Shown: positions 12,013 to 22,361 of the stretch, piece after piece
How the letters are laid out: each line of letters starts with the position of its first letter
How positions within the stretch are numbered: position 1 is the stretch's first letter
Origin: Bolinopsis microptera
Lineage: Eukaryota > Ctenophora > Tentaculata > Lobata > Bolinopsidae
NCBI RefSeq assembly: GCF_026151205.1
Contig: NC_087075.1
Location: forward strand, 2,270,859 to 2,334,858
Length of the DNA stretch: 64,000 nt
Reading direction: 5' to 3'
The notes under the pieces: model-generated
Database searches by the model: none
Told to the model about the DNA's origin: nothing
The model's input: only the letters and a program-made list of their open reading frames with translations
Translations under genes and position numbers: made by a program

Positions 12013-12378
12013 TGTATGAGAAAGTTTTACATCGGTATTTGACAAAAACAGACTTTAAAACCATAAAACATCCATTAAAACGCACTATATCTGCGAGTTA
12101 ATTGTTCCCGGTAAGAAGTCTTTGTATTTTCCGGCTGGAGATGTGTAGAGATTTCTGATTCGTTTCACTACACATGATGGCAAAACATATTTCCTCCCCT
12201 TGCCACAAAACCTTAAAGAGCACATTTGTAAGAAGGTTGTGTAGGCACTTTGTGTAGGCAGTGTATCGTAAACCCTCGGGCCGAATGGTGCCGTCAACGT
12301 TTCTCTTGACATCTTGCTCCTTCATAAAATTAAAAATTAAAATTTTAAATTTGTACACGAGTCTCGAAACACCTTGTA
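12013..12378. repeat. Dispersed repeat carrying a P2X7-C-like fragment, copy 1
   Basis: This 366-bp segment recurs almost unchanged at 18720-19084, and its middle recurs again at about 12721-12812. It begins TGTATGAGAAAG and ends at GAAACACCTTGTA, a terminus reminiscent of TA-inserting elements. Its right end directly abuts a GGA-rich tract in both full copies. The minus strand carries a protein-domain remnant. Confidence 0.88.
12085..12345 (-). pseudogene. P2X7 cytoplasmic (zinc) domain-like remnant
   Basis: One minus-strand frame reads GTIRPEGLRYTAYTKCLHNL and on to LFKVLWQG. A second frame continues with RKYVLPSCVVKRIRNLYTSP and AGKYKDF. Joined conceptually across one frameshift, the order (LRxxAY, a W-x-G turn, VLPSCVV-x-x-IR, then a G-x-Y-x-x-F end) matches the C-terminal half of the P2RX7 cytoplasmic domain, which is widespread as a stand-alone domain in invertebrate genomes. 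The N-terminal cysteine cluster of that domain is absent. The frameshift and the missing half make it non-functional. Assignment rests on motif order recognised by eye. Confidence 0.6.
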
Positions 12379-12720
12379 GAGGAGGAGGAGGACTGAGGAC
12401 TGAGAAGGAGGAGGAGGAGGGGAGGAAGAGGACTGAAGAGGACGAGGAGGACTCAGGAGGAGGAGGAGGACTGAGGAGGATGACCCAGGAGGAAGAGGAG
12501 AACTGAGGAGGAGGAGGACTGAGGAGGAGGAGGAGGAGGACTGATGAGGAGGAGAATGAGGAGGAGGAGGAGGAGGAGGAGCACTCAGGAGGAGGAGGAC
12601 TGATGAGGAGGAGGAAGACTCAGGAGGACTGAGGAGGAGGACCCTGGAGGAGGAGGAGGAGGAGAACTGAGGAGGAGAATTGAGGAGGAGGAGGAGGAGG
12701 ACTCAGGCTGAGGAGGAGGA
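12379..12720. repeat. GGA-rich purine tract
   Basis: About 340 bp of (GGA)n interrupted by ACTGA and ACTCA units. It sits between a full and a partial copy of the P2X7-C-bearing repeat. It gives long proline/serine or glutamate/arginine frames that I do not regard as genes. Confidence 0.93.
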
Positions 12721-12815
12721 GTGTAGGCACTTTGTGTAGGCAGTGTATCGTAAACCCTCGGGCCGAATGGTGCCGTCAACGTTACTCTTGACATCTTGCT
12801 CCTTCATTAAATTAA
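12721..12815. repeat. Partial copy of the P2X7-C-bearing repeat
   Basis: About 90 bp from GTGTAGGCACTTTGTGTAGG to TTGCTCCTTCAT, the same orientation and nearly the same sequence as 12236-12325. It directly follows the purine tract, so the tract is bracketed by two copies. Confidence 0.88.
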
Positions 12816-12911
12816 CAAGAATTGCGCCGGTTAGCGGACGCTAGATTTCCATCAACCGTAGTGATTGCCATGCCTTTTAAAATTTTTAATTACAATTAAC
12901 GATAGTTTCAT

Positions 12912-15900
12912 GTCTTACTTGACTTAAGGCGGCTTCAGCGTCCGAGTATTGATGCGCTGTCTCCATAAAACTCTATCCGCCATAAGTCCGCCCATTTCTC
13001 CAGTGTCGTTGAGACCCGTGTCAGCTCGTAAGCTATCAACATAAGTCATGGCTGGTCTCCCCCTACTCCGCACCCCATGAGTTGGTTCCCAGAGTAGCAA
13101 GCGGTTTGCGACTAGTTCTGGGTGCCGGTGGATATGGCCTGCTAGTCGCATCCTGCGCTCTTGGATCTTCATGGTTGCTCTTGGTAGGTTGCCATAGACT
13201 TCTTTGTTGGTTTTGCGCTGCTTCCAATGCACATTTAGTGCCATCCTTAGCATTCTAGTGTAGCAGCCATCAATGCGTTTCTTCAATTGCTCTGTCAACG
13301 TCCACGTTTCAGAACCATAAAGAAGTATTGACTCCACAGTAGCAACAAATAGACGGATCTTTAGTCCTCTTCTAAGGTCAGACTTCCACATCTTCTTTAA
13401 CTTGTGGCAGGCTGCCCAAGCCTTAGCTTTTCTGACCCGCAGGTCCCTCTCTGTTGTTGCTATCCATGCTCCAAGGTAAACAAAGTCTGTCACCTTTTCC
13501 AGCTGGTTTCCACCACAACTGTTAAGACTACTCGCCTCCTCTGTCATGTTCAGAGTCATGAACTTAGTTTTAGTGTCGTTCATGGCTAGCCCAACACTCA
13601 GTGCTGCTTTCTCAAGCCTGTCCAGGAGTAGTTTTGCCCCTTCAATGGTATCAGTGATAAGGGCAACATCATCTGCAAACTCGACGTCTGCGATTTTCTC
13701 GGCACCAATCCTTCTACTCCGTGCAGGCCTGAGAGTGAACCCAGAGTCCGAGTCATCATCGTCTATAGTCACTGTCATGATATAGTCAATCACGATAATG
13801 AACAAGTACGGGGCAAGAGTGTCTCCTTGCAGTACTCCAGCCAGGATATCAAAAATCTCTGTTATACCATCAGCTGTAACTACTTTAGCCTTTGTGCTTG
13901 TATATATACCCTCAATGAGCCGCACTATGGCTTCTGGTATGCCATATGCTTTCAATATCTTCATGAGCAAACCTCTATGCACACTATCGAACGCCTTCTT
14001 GAAATCAATGAAAACCATGGTGGCCTTTAGGTTTTTGGCTCTAGCACCCTCCATAATTCTTCGTAGAGCAAGAATGTGCGATGTTGTAGAGCGCCCAGGT
14101 CTAAAGCCATTCTGGTTGTCCCTTAAAACTTCCTCAAGACTTGGCTTCATCCTGTTAAGCAACATTTTGTTCAGAGTTTTACTGACTATCGATGTCAGAG
14201 ATATTCCTCTGTAGTTGTCGGTCTTAGTGAGGTCCCCTTTCTTTGGCACAGGAACAATATTACTGAGCTTCCATTGATCGGGCATGAGACCATCACATAG
14301 TGCATCGTTGCAGAACTTCAGGATGACGTCATCAATGTCCACCCTCTTCATCACTTCAGGTGAGATACCATCATCACCATAAGCTTTACCTTCTACTATC
14401 TGTTTTTTGGCAAGACGTAGTTCCTCAATGGTGAACGGGCCATCCTCTATATTCAGTGGAGGGTGTATATTCCTGATCGGAATACTATTGTCAGGGACTG
14501 TGGGTGGCTGTCCAAGTAATCCAGAGAAGTGCTTCCTCCAGTTCTCGAGACGTTCTGTTGAGCTGCCCCCTTCAACGAGTCCACAGCTGGGATTTGTTCT
14601 CCCTGAAATATCGTTGACAAGCTTCCAGCTTTCCTTGTTCTTACAACGATCAGCAGTATCCTCAACTTTCCTGATCTTTCCTTTCAGGATCTCCTCCTCT
14701 ACCTCTTTGTAGCAGGCCTTTAACAAATCCTTTTTAGTGGCGACTTCCTCTCTCTTCTCCTCGCAAGGCTCCTGATGGTATTGGTCCTTGGCCAAGAACA
14801 GTCCCCTCCTTGCACTGTCCACTCTTGGGTCACTTGAGGGGTCAATCTGTTTTTGTCGAGTCTTCTTTGGCAGAAGGCTCTTGTTTGCCGCCTCAATAGC
14901 AACCATAAGCTTCCCGTAGCTTTCAGTGGCCCCATCATCCTCCTCTACCAGGCCAGAGAATCTATTCCGAACTTCAATTGCATACTTTTTTTGAAGCTCA
15001 CCATCCGACTTCAGGGCACTATAATCATAGTTAACTTTTTTCGGAGGCCTGTGTCCTTTCCTAAAGCTAACTTTGATCTTACACACTACAACTCTGTGAT
15101 CAGATCCCAACGACTGAAAAGTGTTGTAAACTTCAGTGTTCTTTAAAGAGTTTTTCCACTTCCTCCGTATGAGGATATAGTCAATCTGACCTTTGTTAAG
15201 TGTCCCATCGGATAAGAAGGTCCACCTCTTGTTGACCTTCTTTCTGAAGCGGATATTGGTAATTTCCATATCGCACTCCAGGGCAGTGTCTCTCAGTAGC
15301 TCTCCATTCCTATTGGTACGAGTATGAAAGTACCAACGGGAATCTTCTTCACTCACCTTTCCAAGCCGGGCGTTCATATCTCCCTCTGTGATCAGCAGGT
15401 GGTGCGCTGGCACATCGTTCATAGCCTGTCTAAGGGTGTTATGAAAATCCTCCGCTTCTTCAACTAGTGCTGCCTCGGTCGGACTATAAGCAGTTATAGT
15501 TGTGAGTCTGGGATTCCCGTTGAAAGAGATAGTCAGCACCCTTGAGCCATAGGGTTTAATGAGGCTGATTGCGCTGTATGCTCTTCTAGTCAGCAGAAAG
15601 CCCACTCCACCAGTGGCTGCTCCTGCTCCATTCCTCCATGCTGAAACAGTTACCAAGCTAACCCCCTCCTTGAACTTTTCAATCTTGATCGGCTCCTGGT
15701 GGACAATCCTATGTTCTTGGATCCCAAGGATCTCCATGCCACTCTCCAGAAACTGAGTCGCGAGTTCAAGGCGCTTGTAACCTTCTCTAGCAGTTCGGAC
15801 ATTAAATGTCCCTACTAGAGCTACCTCACTACAAGAAACCAATGCATCCCCATCCTTTTTTTGGTGTTTTATGTTATTTTTTGTGCCGGGTGAAGGAGCC

Positions 15901-16805
15901 GGCATATCATCTGTCACCCCTCTCCTAGGGAGTTTTAGGGCGAGAGAGTCATCATTCCGGTCCCCTCCGACATCTAAATCAGTGGTAGGGACTTTAACCC
16001 TAGTGTTATTATAAGACATCATCATACTTTTCAATGGCTGGTGTCTCATGCGCAGTCCCCTGCACATCAGGCAAAGTGAGACACCTACTTAACGCCGGGC
16101 GCCACTTGAGCGTTAAATGACTTATCCATCTTGGCCACGTGAGTAACAACTTCCGCTAGAACACATGTTGCTACCAATCAGTAAGAGTGGGTTTTGTGAT
16201 GATGCCCTGTCGTTGTATTATTTCTTCTTTCTTCGCCAATTCCAATAAATGACTATACGCTTTTGTCCCAAAGCTTAGGGAGATTAGAGTGAGAGCCAAG
16301 GCTCCACTTCTACGGGAGCTAACCTTCCCCCTGACTACCTCGTTACCCCAGGCATGGGGGGCCGATCCTGTTACCAGAGCGTGGTCCAGTTTACCTGGGT
16401 CATGGAAACAAGGTCAGAGGCAAACGGCCAATACCTCTTTAGCTACTGTTCACTCCACAGCCGGGGGAGTCACTGATTCTCTGCACCTCTCTTCTCTTGA
16501 GGTTTAGAGTTAGGAGACAATTATGTGATCCAATAATTGAAATCCGCGGGGGTCAGTGAGCCTCCCGTCGCCCTTCGCTGCCCTTGGCCTGGAGATCACC
16601 ACTGTTCATCCAGTTTCCAGTCTTCACCGCGAGGAGGTAGCAGGATAGGACTTGTTGTGGAGAGGCTTCGTCTTGCTGTTCGATGTGGTACTGGAAAAGG
16701 GCGCCCTTTTTCGAGGTTCTGGCTGCTGCAGGCAGATCCAGGGTCTCTATCCAGCGGTAACGCTTTGGGTCACCTGCGCTTCACACAACCATTGGAAGAC
16801 CAAAA
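12912..16805 (-). mobile_element. RTE-like LINE, apparently full length
   Basis: The element reads right to left. The 3' end is very short: after the stop codon only about a dozen bases (TCAAGTAAG) are shared with a second copy ending at 50587, in keeping with the tiny 3'UTRs of RTE elements. The presumed 5' leader (16068-16805) is GC-rich like the coding part and gives way abruptly to AT-rich DNA near 16805. That left limit is inferred from composition. A second, broken copy lies at 47312-47463 plus 50062-50587. Confidence 0.8.
12924..16067 (-). CDS. RTE-type LINE polyprotein (endonuclease + reverse transcriptase)
   Basis: A 1047-residue open frame without stops. Residues about 85-330 are an apurinic-type endonuclease: GTFNVRT, the QEH motif, ITEGDMNARLG, QIDYILIRR and GSDHRVVV near residue 320. 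Residues about 560-830 are a reverse transcriptase: NYRGISL, NGFRPGRSTT, FIDFKKAFDSVHR (near 688), GVLQGDTLAPYL and EFADDVALIT (near 797), so both catalytic Asp sites are present. The C-terminal part ends with a RLAGHIHRHPELV block and a GRP motif. The protein would nick target DNA and copy its own RNA at the nick. The N-terminus is set at the first Met; no separate ORF1 was seen. The intact frame suggests a recent insertion. The clade call (RTE rather than another APE-type group) is inference. Confidence 0.92.
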   Translation of the reverse strand: MCRGLRMRHQPLKSMMMSYNNTRVKVPTTDLDVGGDRNDDSLALKLPRRGVTDDMPAPSPGTKNNIKHQKKDGDALVSCSEVALVGTFNVRTAREGYKRLELATQFLESGMEILGIQEHRIVHQEPIKIEKFKEGVSLVTVSAWRNGAGAATGGVGFLLTRRAYSAISLIKPYGSRVLTISFNGNPRLTTITAYSPTEAALVEEAEDFHNTLRQAMNDVPAHHLLITEGDMNARLGKVSEEDSRWYFHTRTNRNGELLRDTALECDMEITNIRFRKKVNKRWTFLSDGTLNKGQIDYILIRRKWKNSLKNTEVYNTFQSLGSDHRVVVCKIKVSFRKGHRPPKKVNYDYSALKSDGELQKKYAIEVRNRFSGLVEEDDGATESYGKLMVAIEAANKSLLPKKTRQKQIDPSSDPRVDSARRGLFLAKDQYHQEPCEEKREEVATKKDLLKACYKEVEEEILKGKIRKVEDTADRCKNKESWKLVNDISGRTNPSCGLVEGGSSTERLENWRKHFSGLLGQPPTVPDNSIPIRNIHPPLNIEDGPFTIEELRLAKKQIVEGKAYGDDGISPEVMKRVDIDDVILKFCNDALCDGLMPDQWKLSNIVPVPKKGDLTKTDNYRGISLTSIVSKTLNKMLLNRMKPSLEEVLRDNQNGFRPGRSTTSHILALRRIMEGARAKNLKATMVFIDFKKAFDSVHRGLLMKILKAYGIPEAIVRLIEGIYTSTKAKVVTADGITEIFDILAGVLQGDTLAPYLFIIVIDYIMTVTIDDDDSDSGFTLRPARSRRIGAEKIADVEFADDVALITDTIEGAKLLLDRLEKAALSVGLAMNDTKTKFMTLNMTEEASSLNSCGGNQLEKVTDFVYLGAWIATTERDLRVRKAKAWAACHKLKKMWKSDLRRGLKIRLFVATVESILLYGSETWTLTEQLKKRIDGCYTRMLRMALNVHWKQRKTNKEVYGNLPRATMKIQERRMRLAGHIHRHPELVANRLLLWEPTHGVRSRGRPAMTYVDSLRADTGLNDTGEMGGLMADRVLWRQRINTRTLKPP

Positions 16806-17665
16806 GTTTCATGTTGGTCAAAATACTAAATAATGGTTATTTTTTCACAATTATTGGGGCGCTACGGAACACATAATGGAGGGGTTGCCATTGTCAATTA
16901 TTCAAATTTAAAAAGTTAAATGACCGGACACCATAGCCTGCGCCTGTGTGGTGATACACAGTTAAAAGTTTGAAGAACAAAAGCAATGTGAATTAGGAAT
17001 AGTTGTTTACAAGTTTACATAAGTTGTTAGATTAAATAAAATGGTGTTCGTGAAATCCGTAGTAGGTAATGCAACTCATAATAACATTAATGGTCCATCT
17101 CGTATAACAAATCAATCTCTCGACAATCATGTTCAACATTATATCAGCATCATAATTTGTTCAACAATATAACGGATTACTTATATCATTGACATTATCG
17201 GGAGCCGAGTCAGTGGTTACACCAAGCACTCACAACAAAACGGGAAGTTAGTATGTATTGTACCGCATCATGATCAATGATCAAGTAAAGAAAAGCTTGA
17301 GTTACTTAACACATTTATAAGATCCGGGAAATTGCTTGTTATCTAAATCAATTAACATAAAATTCAAATTGTTTGCTTGGCGCCGCGCATTTGAAAGTGT
17401 AATTTGATCGATCGTCAAATCGTGCAAACGTATGCGGAGGGTAACCATGGCGACGAGACCATAACTGCTCTGCGCGCACGGAGAATATGCATTGAAATAA
17501 CGTGTGCGGAGGGTTATGCATGTTATGCTTTGTGACACCTGACATCTGACACCTGACACCTGACACCTGACACCGTACGAAAAACTTATCTACCTACTAT
17601 ACCCATTCTCAATTCCTTCCACTCCTATACATCTAATGCCTTTTTAAAGAAAAAAACAGTTGATG
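16806..17665. other. No gene recognised
   Basis: AT-rich DNA without a supported exon. A short tandem of TGACACC units (five to six copies) lies at 17534-17572. Confidence 0.4.
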
Positions 17666-17870
17666 TAAAAAATTAAAATTTTAAATTTGGACAAGAGTCT
17701 CGAAACACCCTGTAGAGGAGGAGGACTGAGGACTGATAAGGAGAAGGAGGAGGAGGAAGAGGAGGGGGAAGACTGAGGAGGAAGAGGACTGAAGAGGAAG
17801 AGGAGGACTCAGGAGGAGGGGGAGGACTCAGGAGGAGGAGGAGGACTCAGGAGGAGGGGGATGAGTTTAT
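17666..17870. repeat. Repeat end plus GGA-rich tract
   Basis: The first 50 bp match the right end of the P2X7-C-bearing repeat (GAGTCTCGAAACACCCTGTA). They run straight into GAGGAGGAGGACTGAGG purine sequence, exactly as at 12378 and 19084. This is a third junction of the same kind. Confidence 0.85.
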
Positions 17871-18219
17871 TGACAGTTAGCTCGGGGAAATGGGTCAAAC
17901 TTAATCCTTGTCATGTCCACCTGTAGGTTCCACCAGGATCTCGAATTTATAACGTTCATTGGTATAGTAGTATAGAAACATGACCACGAACTTCAGTTGT
18001 CGAACTTTAGTACGTAAATTGTCCGATAGTTATTGTGAAGAGAAGCAATTGGTTTACAATAGCTCAAAGCTAATGCTATCACGATTAGCCCGAATTGATT
18101 CGACTTCGAATGAAATCCATTCATCACGGCCGTGAATGAAGATAGGATTTCTATCGTGGGAATAGCTACAGAGGTATGGAACTATGATCATTATTAGAAC
18201 CCGGCACCAGTCATATATC
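17871..18219. other. No gene recognised
   Basis: No coding signal or recognisable repeat boundary seen. Confidence 0.4.
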
Positions 18220-18530
18220 CGGCGGTTTTTACATTTACGAACCGACTAGCTCCTAAATAGGTTTTGACAGCCTGACAGGGCGGCTCATTCAAATTTGAAC
18301 TGTGACAGTCCAAATTCCACGTTAAGTTGGGGTTTAATGTAGTAACCAGATTCATTATAAATAACGTTAATGTCATGATAATCAATTTGACCATCAGCTG
18401 GTTAGGTTAGCGTGTAAAAAATATGCAATAAATTGTTGGTACGTGCGGTGAACAGCCTCATAGGGCTAGCTCTATAATGAGGCTGGTCTACAAACCAGCA
18501 AGACAATAAGAAAATTTGTCCCGTCAATAG
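18220..18530. repeat. Dispersed repeat, inverted relative of 9116-9540
   Basis: CCGGCGGTTTTTACAT near the left, CAGTCCAAATTCCACG, and CAGCTGGTTAGGTTAGCGTG near the right occur in the reverse order and strand at 9380-9540. The part right of 18393 corresponds to one arm of the 9.1-kb palindrome; a second arm is absent here. Confidence 0.8.
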
Positions 18531-18719
18531 GTCTCAGCGAACATTAACATTAGTCGAAATATTCTCCTTTATAACATCGCGAGACTTTTGTTAACAAAGA
18601 AGCTTAAAATTGTGTGTAACAGAATAACTTTACGAACGTGTGTATAAACGCTACACACCACTTTATATTTGCCGTACGGATGCCATTTATGGATCGCTTC
18701 CCCTGGTTACCCCCTGGTC

Positions 18720-19084
18720 TGTATGAGAAAGTTTTACATCGGTATTTGACAAAAACAGACTTTAAAACCATAAAACATCCATTAAAACGCACTAAATCTG
18801 CGAGTTAATTGTTCCCGGTAAGAAGTCTTTGTATTTTCCGGCTGGAGATGTGTAGAGATTTCTGATTCGTTTCACTACACATGATGGCAAAACATATTTC
18901 CTCCCCTTGCCGCAAAACCTTAAAGAGCACATTTGTAAGAAGGTTGTGTAGGCACTTTGTGTAGGCAGTGTATCGTAAACCCTCGGGCCGAATGGTGCCG
19001 TCAACGTTTCTTTTGACATCTTGCTCCTTCATAAAATTAAAAATTAAAATTTTAAATTTGTACACGAGTCTCGAAACACCCTGT
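18720..19084. repeat. P2X7-C-bearing dispersed repeat, copy 2
   Basis: Near-identical to 12013-12378, including the minus-strand remnant at 18792-19052 with the same frameshift between VLWQG-like and KYVLPSCVVKRIR segments. A few silent-looking differences (SKETL for SRETL, a changed base at TTGCCGC) show the copies are separate. The frameshift shared by both copies predates their spread. Confidence 0.88.
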
Positions 19085-19620
19085 AGAGGAGGAGGAGGAC
19101 TGAGGACTGAGAAGGAGGAGGAAGAGGAGGGGAGGAAGAGGACTGAAGAGGACGAGGAGGACTCAAGAGGAGGAGGAGGACTGAGGAGGACTGAGGAGGA
19201 GGACCCAGGAGGAGGAGGAGAACTGAGGAGGAGGAGGAGGAGGAGGAGGAGGAGGAGGAGGAGGGGAGGAGGAGGAGGAGGAGGAGGAGGAGGAGGAGGA
19301 GGAGGAGGAGGAGGAGGAGGAGGAGGAGGAGGAGGAGGAGGAGGAGGAGGAGGAGGAGGAGGAGGAGGAGGAGGAGGAGGAGGAGGAGGAGGAGGATTGA
19401 TGAGGAGGAGAATGAGGAGGAGGAGGAGGAGCACTCAGGAGGAGGAGGACTGATGAGGAGGAGGAGGACTCAGGAGGACCCAGGAGGAGGACCCAGGAGG
19501 AGGAGGAGAAGAACTGAGGAGGAGAATTGAGGAGGAGGAGGAGGAGGACTCAGGAGGAGGAGGAGGAGGAGGACTCAGGAGGAGGAGGAGGACTCAGGAG
19601 GAGGAGGAGGAGGAGGAGGG
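19085..19620. repeat. Long GGA-rich purine tract
   Basis: About 535 bp of (GGA)n, nearly pure over 19220-19395 and interspersed with ACTCA or ACTGA units elsewhere. Purine-pyrimidine asymmetry is complete on one strand. This kind of tract can form triplex DNA and is prone to length error and misassembly. Confidence 0.95.
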
Positions 19621-19741
19621 CCTATCGCCGTAATAATTGGATAATATTTTTGTTTTATGAACCAGGCTAATAAGCCTGCACAGTTTACGTATAATGTCTT
19701 GTTTTTTGGGAGTAGCTATCCCCCGGGGCTCCTCCTGGGCA

Positions 19742-20189
19742 AAAGCTATTTTGCAACTCTAGATACTTGACCGTTATCTTGTCCAGGTCAACATCAGGGC
19801 TGTTGATAATTGAACATAGGGCAGTAAATAAAGTCCAACACTTGTTTGAGCAGAACAATTGTCTGCCCAAAAAATGATCTCCCTGCTACCACCAATCTTG
19901 CCTGGCACGGCAAAATGTTTTATTGCCCTTATCCTAGTCGAGGACACATTCTCATCTCTCCTTCTTGCGATTGACTCATTCCAAAGAATCGCTAAAGGAG
20001 CTCCGACTGACCCCAGCCTCGCGAAGGTCTCGTTAAATGTGACAAGGCGTCTTGTAAAAATCGCCTCCTTGTACTCTGGCATGTGTGGTAGTAAAAGAAC
20101 TTTCTCCATATCAACAGAGCAGGAGCAGAGAAGCAAATCGCTTCTATCTCTTTGGTAATGTTCCCTTGCCTGTCGATAATCCCGCCAGT
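19742..20189 (-). pseudogene. Transposase-like fragment with DNCSAQ motif
   Basis: The minus strand reads WRDYRQAREHYQRDRSDLLL, then CSVDMEKVLLLPHMP, TRRLVTFNETFA, AILWNESIARRRDENV and IIFWADNCSAQ. One frameshift later, the other frame continues CWTLFTALCSIINSPDVDLD and ITVKYLEL. The order CSVDMxKVxxLP, TRRL, AILWxE and FWxDNCxAQNK-W recurs in a transposon-encoded, DDE-like protein family common in cnidarian and arthropod genomes. Only an internal part survives, with a frameshift near 19855, so it is inactive. The family memory is general and no name is claimed. Confidence 0.65.
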
Positions 20190-20202
20190 CTCAACTTATA
20201 AG

Positions 20203-20788
20203 AACAGCAATTTTCAGTGATTTTAGCAATTTTCTATCAATTTGGGCGTGTCCCCACGTGTGCAACTTTTCGATTTTCAACTTTAAAACTAACCTAATGC
20301 ACAATTTATACCTATAGGAAGCAGAACTGAGCTCCACAACCCAAGGCATGGCCCAACACCAGAGAATACTAAATCGCAAAATTGACGTTTTTATACAATA
20401 ATTCTTCAAAAAAGCACAAACTTCAATGACGAATATCTTTATGAAGGAGCAAGCTAGAAAAACTTTCCGGTAGATTTTCAGAATGCTTGAACAATTATCT
20501 AAGGTAAAAATTTCCTCAGATTTTGAATAAAATTACTCCTTAATGGTTTAAAATTAATTTCAAAAGTTATTACTTTGTCAAAAATCAAGTTTTAAAAACG
20601 GTCAACTTGATGACGTCATCAAGGGGTGTTTATGACGTCAAATAATTTTTTATACAATGTAAACTAAAGTGGAAACAATTATTTGCAAGACCTGTGGTCG
20701 GAAATGGCTGTATCTTTGATACTTTTGAATCTATGGACACTTAAATACAGGCTACAATTGACTGGCAAAGCGTCTATCCCTGAATATA
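20203..20788. repeat. Direct repeat, copy 1 (about 590 bp)
   Basis: Matches 21769-22356 at about 95% or better, from AACAGCAATTTTCAGTG to CTATCCCTGAATATAT. It contains a perfect CRE-like palindrome, TGATGACGTCATCA (20609-20622), and a second TGACGTCA (20633). There are no TG...CA ends, so LTRs are unlikely. Confidence 0.9.
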
Positions 20789-20802
20789 TATAATTATATG
20801 TA

Positions 20803-21318
20803 TCATTTTACCAAAACCCATAATCATGGGTAGAGTTGACCGCTGTCAGTGTCTCTCTTTCCCAAACAAAAGGAAATGATATTACTTTGATTGACCGTTC
20901 TCAAATGCAAAATGATACCGAGAATGAAATCGGTCGCTCGCTTTTCCCATTCATTCACGGCTTACGAATTGTAATAAGTTTCGATTGATTACATCAATCA
21001 GATGCTGTAAAAATCTCTTTGGGTTGCGTTCGGGTCGATACCTAGTATTTCGGGGTAAGGGTGGTAGTTATTAGTATTACTTATTGAATTAGCTGAAGTT
21101 TATTGAATCTTCATTGCCGAGTACAGCTGCCTTTGGGTAGTTTTTCTTAATCTATTACAATTGTAAATGAATGGGAAAAGCGAGCGACCGATTTCATTCT
21201 CGGTATCATTTTGCATTTGAGAACGGTCAATCAAAGTAATATCATTTCCTTTTGTTTGGGAAAGAGAGACACTGACAGCGGTCAACTCTACCCATGATTA
21301 TGGGTTTTGGTAAAATAT
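20803..21318. mobile_element. Foldback element between the direct repeats
   Basis: Arms (about 20803-20975 and 21150-21318) are inverted copies: ATTTTACCAAAACCCATAAT on the left and ATTATGGGTTTTGGTAAAAT on the right. A single-armed relative lies at 27111-27365. The centre includes GGGTCGATACCTAGTATT. No coding. Confidence 0.85.
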
Positions 21319-21768
21319 CATCTCTTTTTGATTATAATGTCAGGGTACTTTATAAATTAATATATAAAGTCGAAATATAAACTGATATCTTCATTAATAA
21401 GGAGGAAGTTTCAACGATTTCGAAATCTATCCTTTAAAAAAATTTCCTTGTGTTTAGGGAAGCATATCGGTCGATCACTGACTGAATATGCCACTTAATA
21501 CTCATTCAAGTTGGCATTAAATTCATATATAATGACATTAAACTGTCGTGGCAAAGCAGAATTTGTTGGAAATCACGAATGAGCAAAATTCTCACCTTTC
21601 GCACGTGCAAACTTTGAGCAGACGTTGCGTGCGCATCCAATATTGAATCGCCGTAAATTTTTGCATGTAATTGTTTTATATATAGCTTGATAAGCATGCA
21701 AAGTTTCAAAGTATTTCAAGAAGAACTGTAATCACAACGGCACTCTAAAGTTGACAGAAAATGACGAA
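21319..21768. other. No gene recognised
   Basis: AT-rich, stop-dense DNA between the foldback and the second direct repeat. Confidence 0.4.
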
Positions 21769-22356
21769 AACAGCAATTTTCAGTGATTTTAGCGATTTTC
21801 TATCAATTTGGGCGTGTCCCAACGTGTGCAACTTTTCGATTTTCAACTTTAAAACTAGCCTATGACACAATTTATACCTATAGGAAGCAGAACTGAGCTC
21901 CACAACCCAAGGCATGGCCCAACACCAGAGAATACTAAATCGCAAAATTGACGTTTTTATAAAATAATTCTTCAAAAAAGCACAAACTTCAATGACGAAT
22001 ATCTTTATGAAGGAGCAAGCTAGAAAAACTTTCCGGTAGATTTTCAGAATGCTTGAACAATTATCTAGGGTGAAAATTCCCTCAGATTTTGAATAAAATT
22101 ACTCCTTAATGGTTTAAAATTAATTTTAAAAGTTATTACTTTGTCAAAAATCAAGTTTTAAAAACGGTTAACTTGATGACGTCATCAAGGGGTGTTTATG
22201 ACGTCATATAATTTTTTTATACAATGTAAACTAAAGTATAAACAATTATTTGCAAGACCTGTGGTCGGAAATGGCTGTATCTTTGATACTTTTGAATCTA
22301 TGGACAATTAAATACAGGCTACAATTGACTGGCAAAGCGTCTATCCCTGAATATAT
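21769..22356. repeat. Direct repeat, copy 2 (about 590 bp)
   Basis: Second copy of 20203-20788, again with the CRE-like palindromes. Its right end runs into ACTAG, which marks the end of a Helitron-like repeat copy (22361). Confidence 0.9.
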
Positions 22357-22361
22357 GTATA

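Noticed and set aside
18805-19434. Poly-proline protein encoded across the GGA tract
   Set aside because: The long open frame is a by-product of a three-base repeat; no start context, splice sites or conserved flanks.
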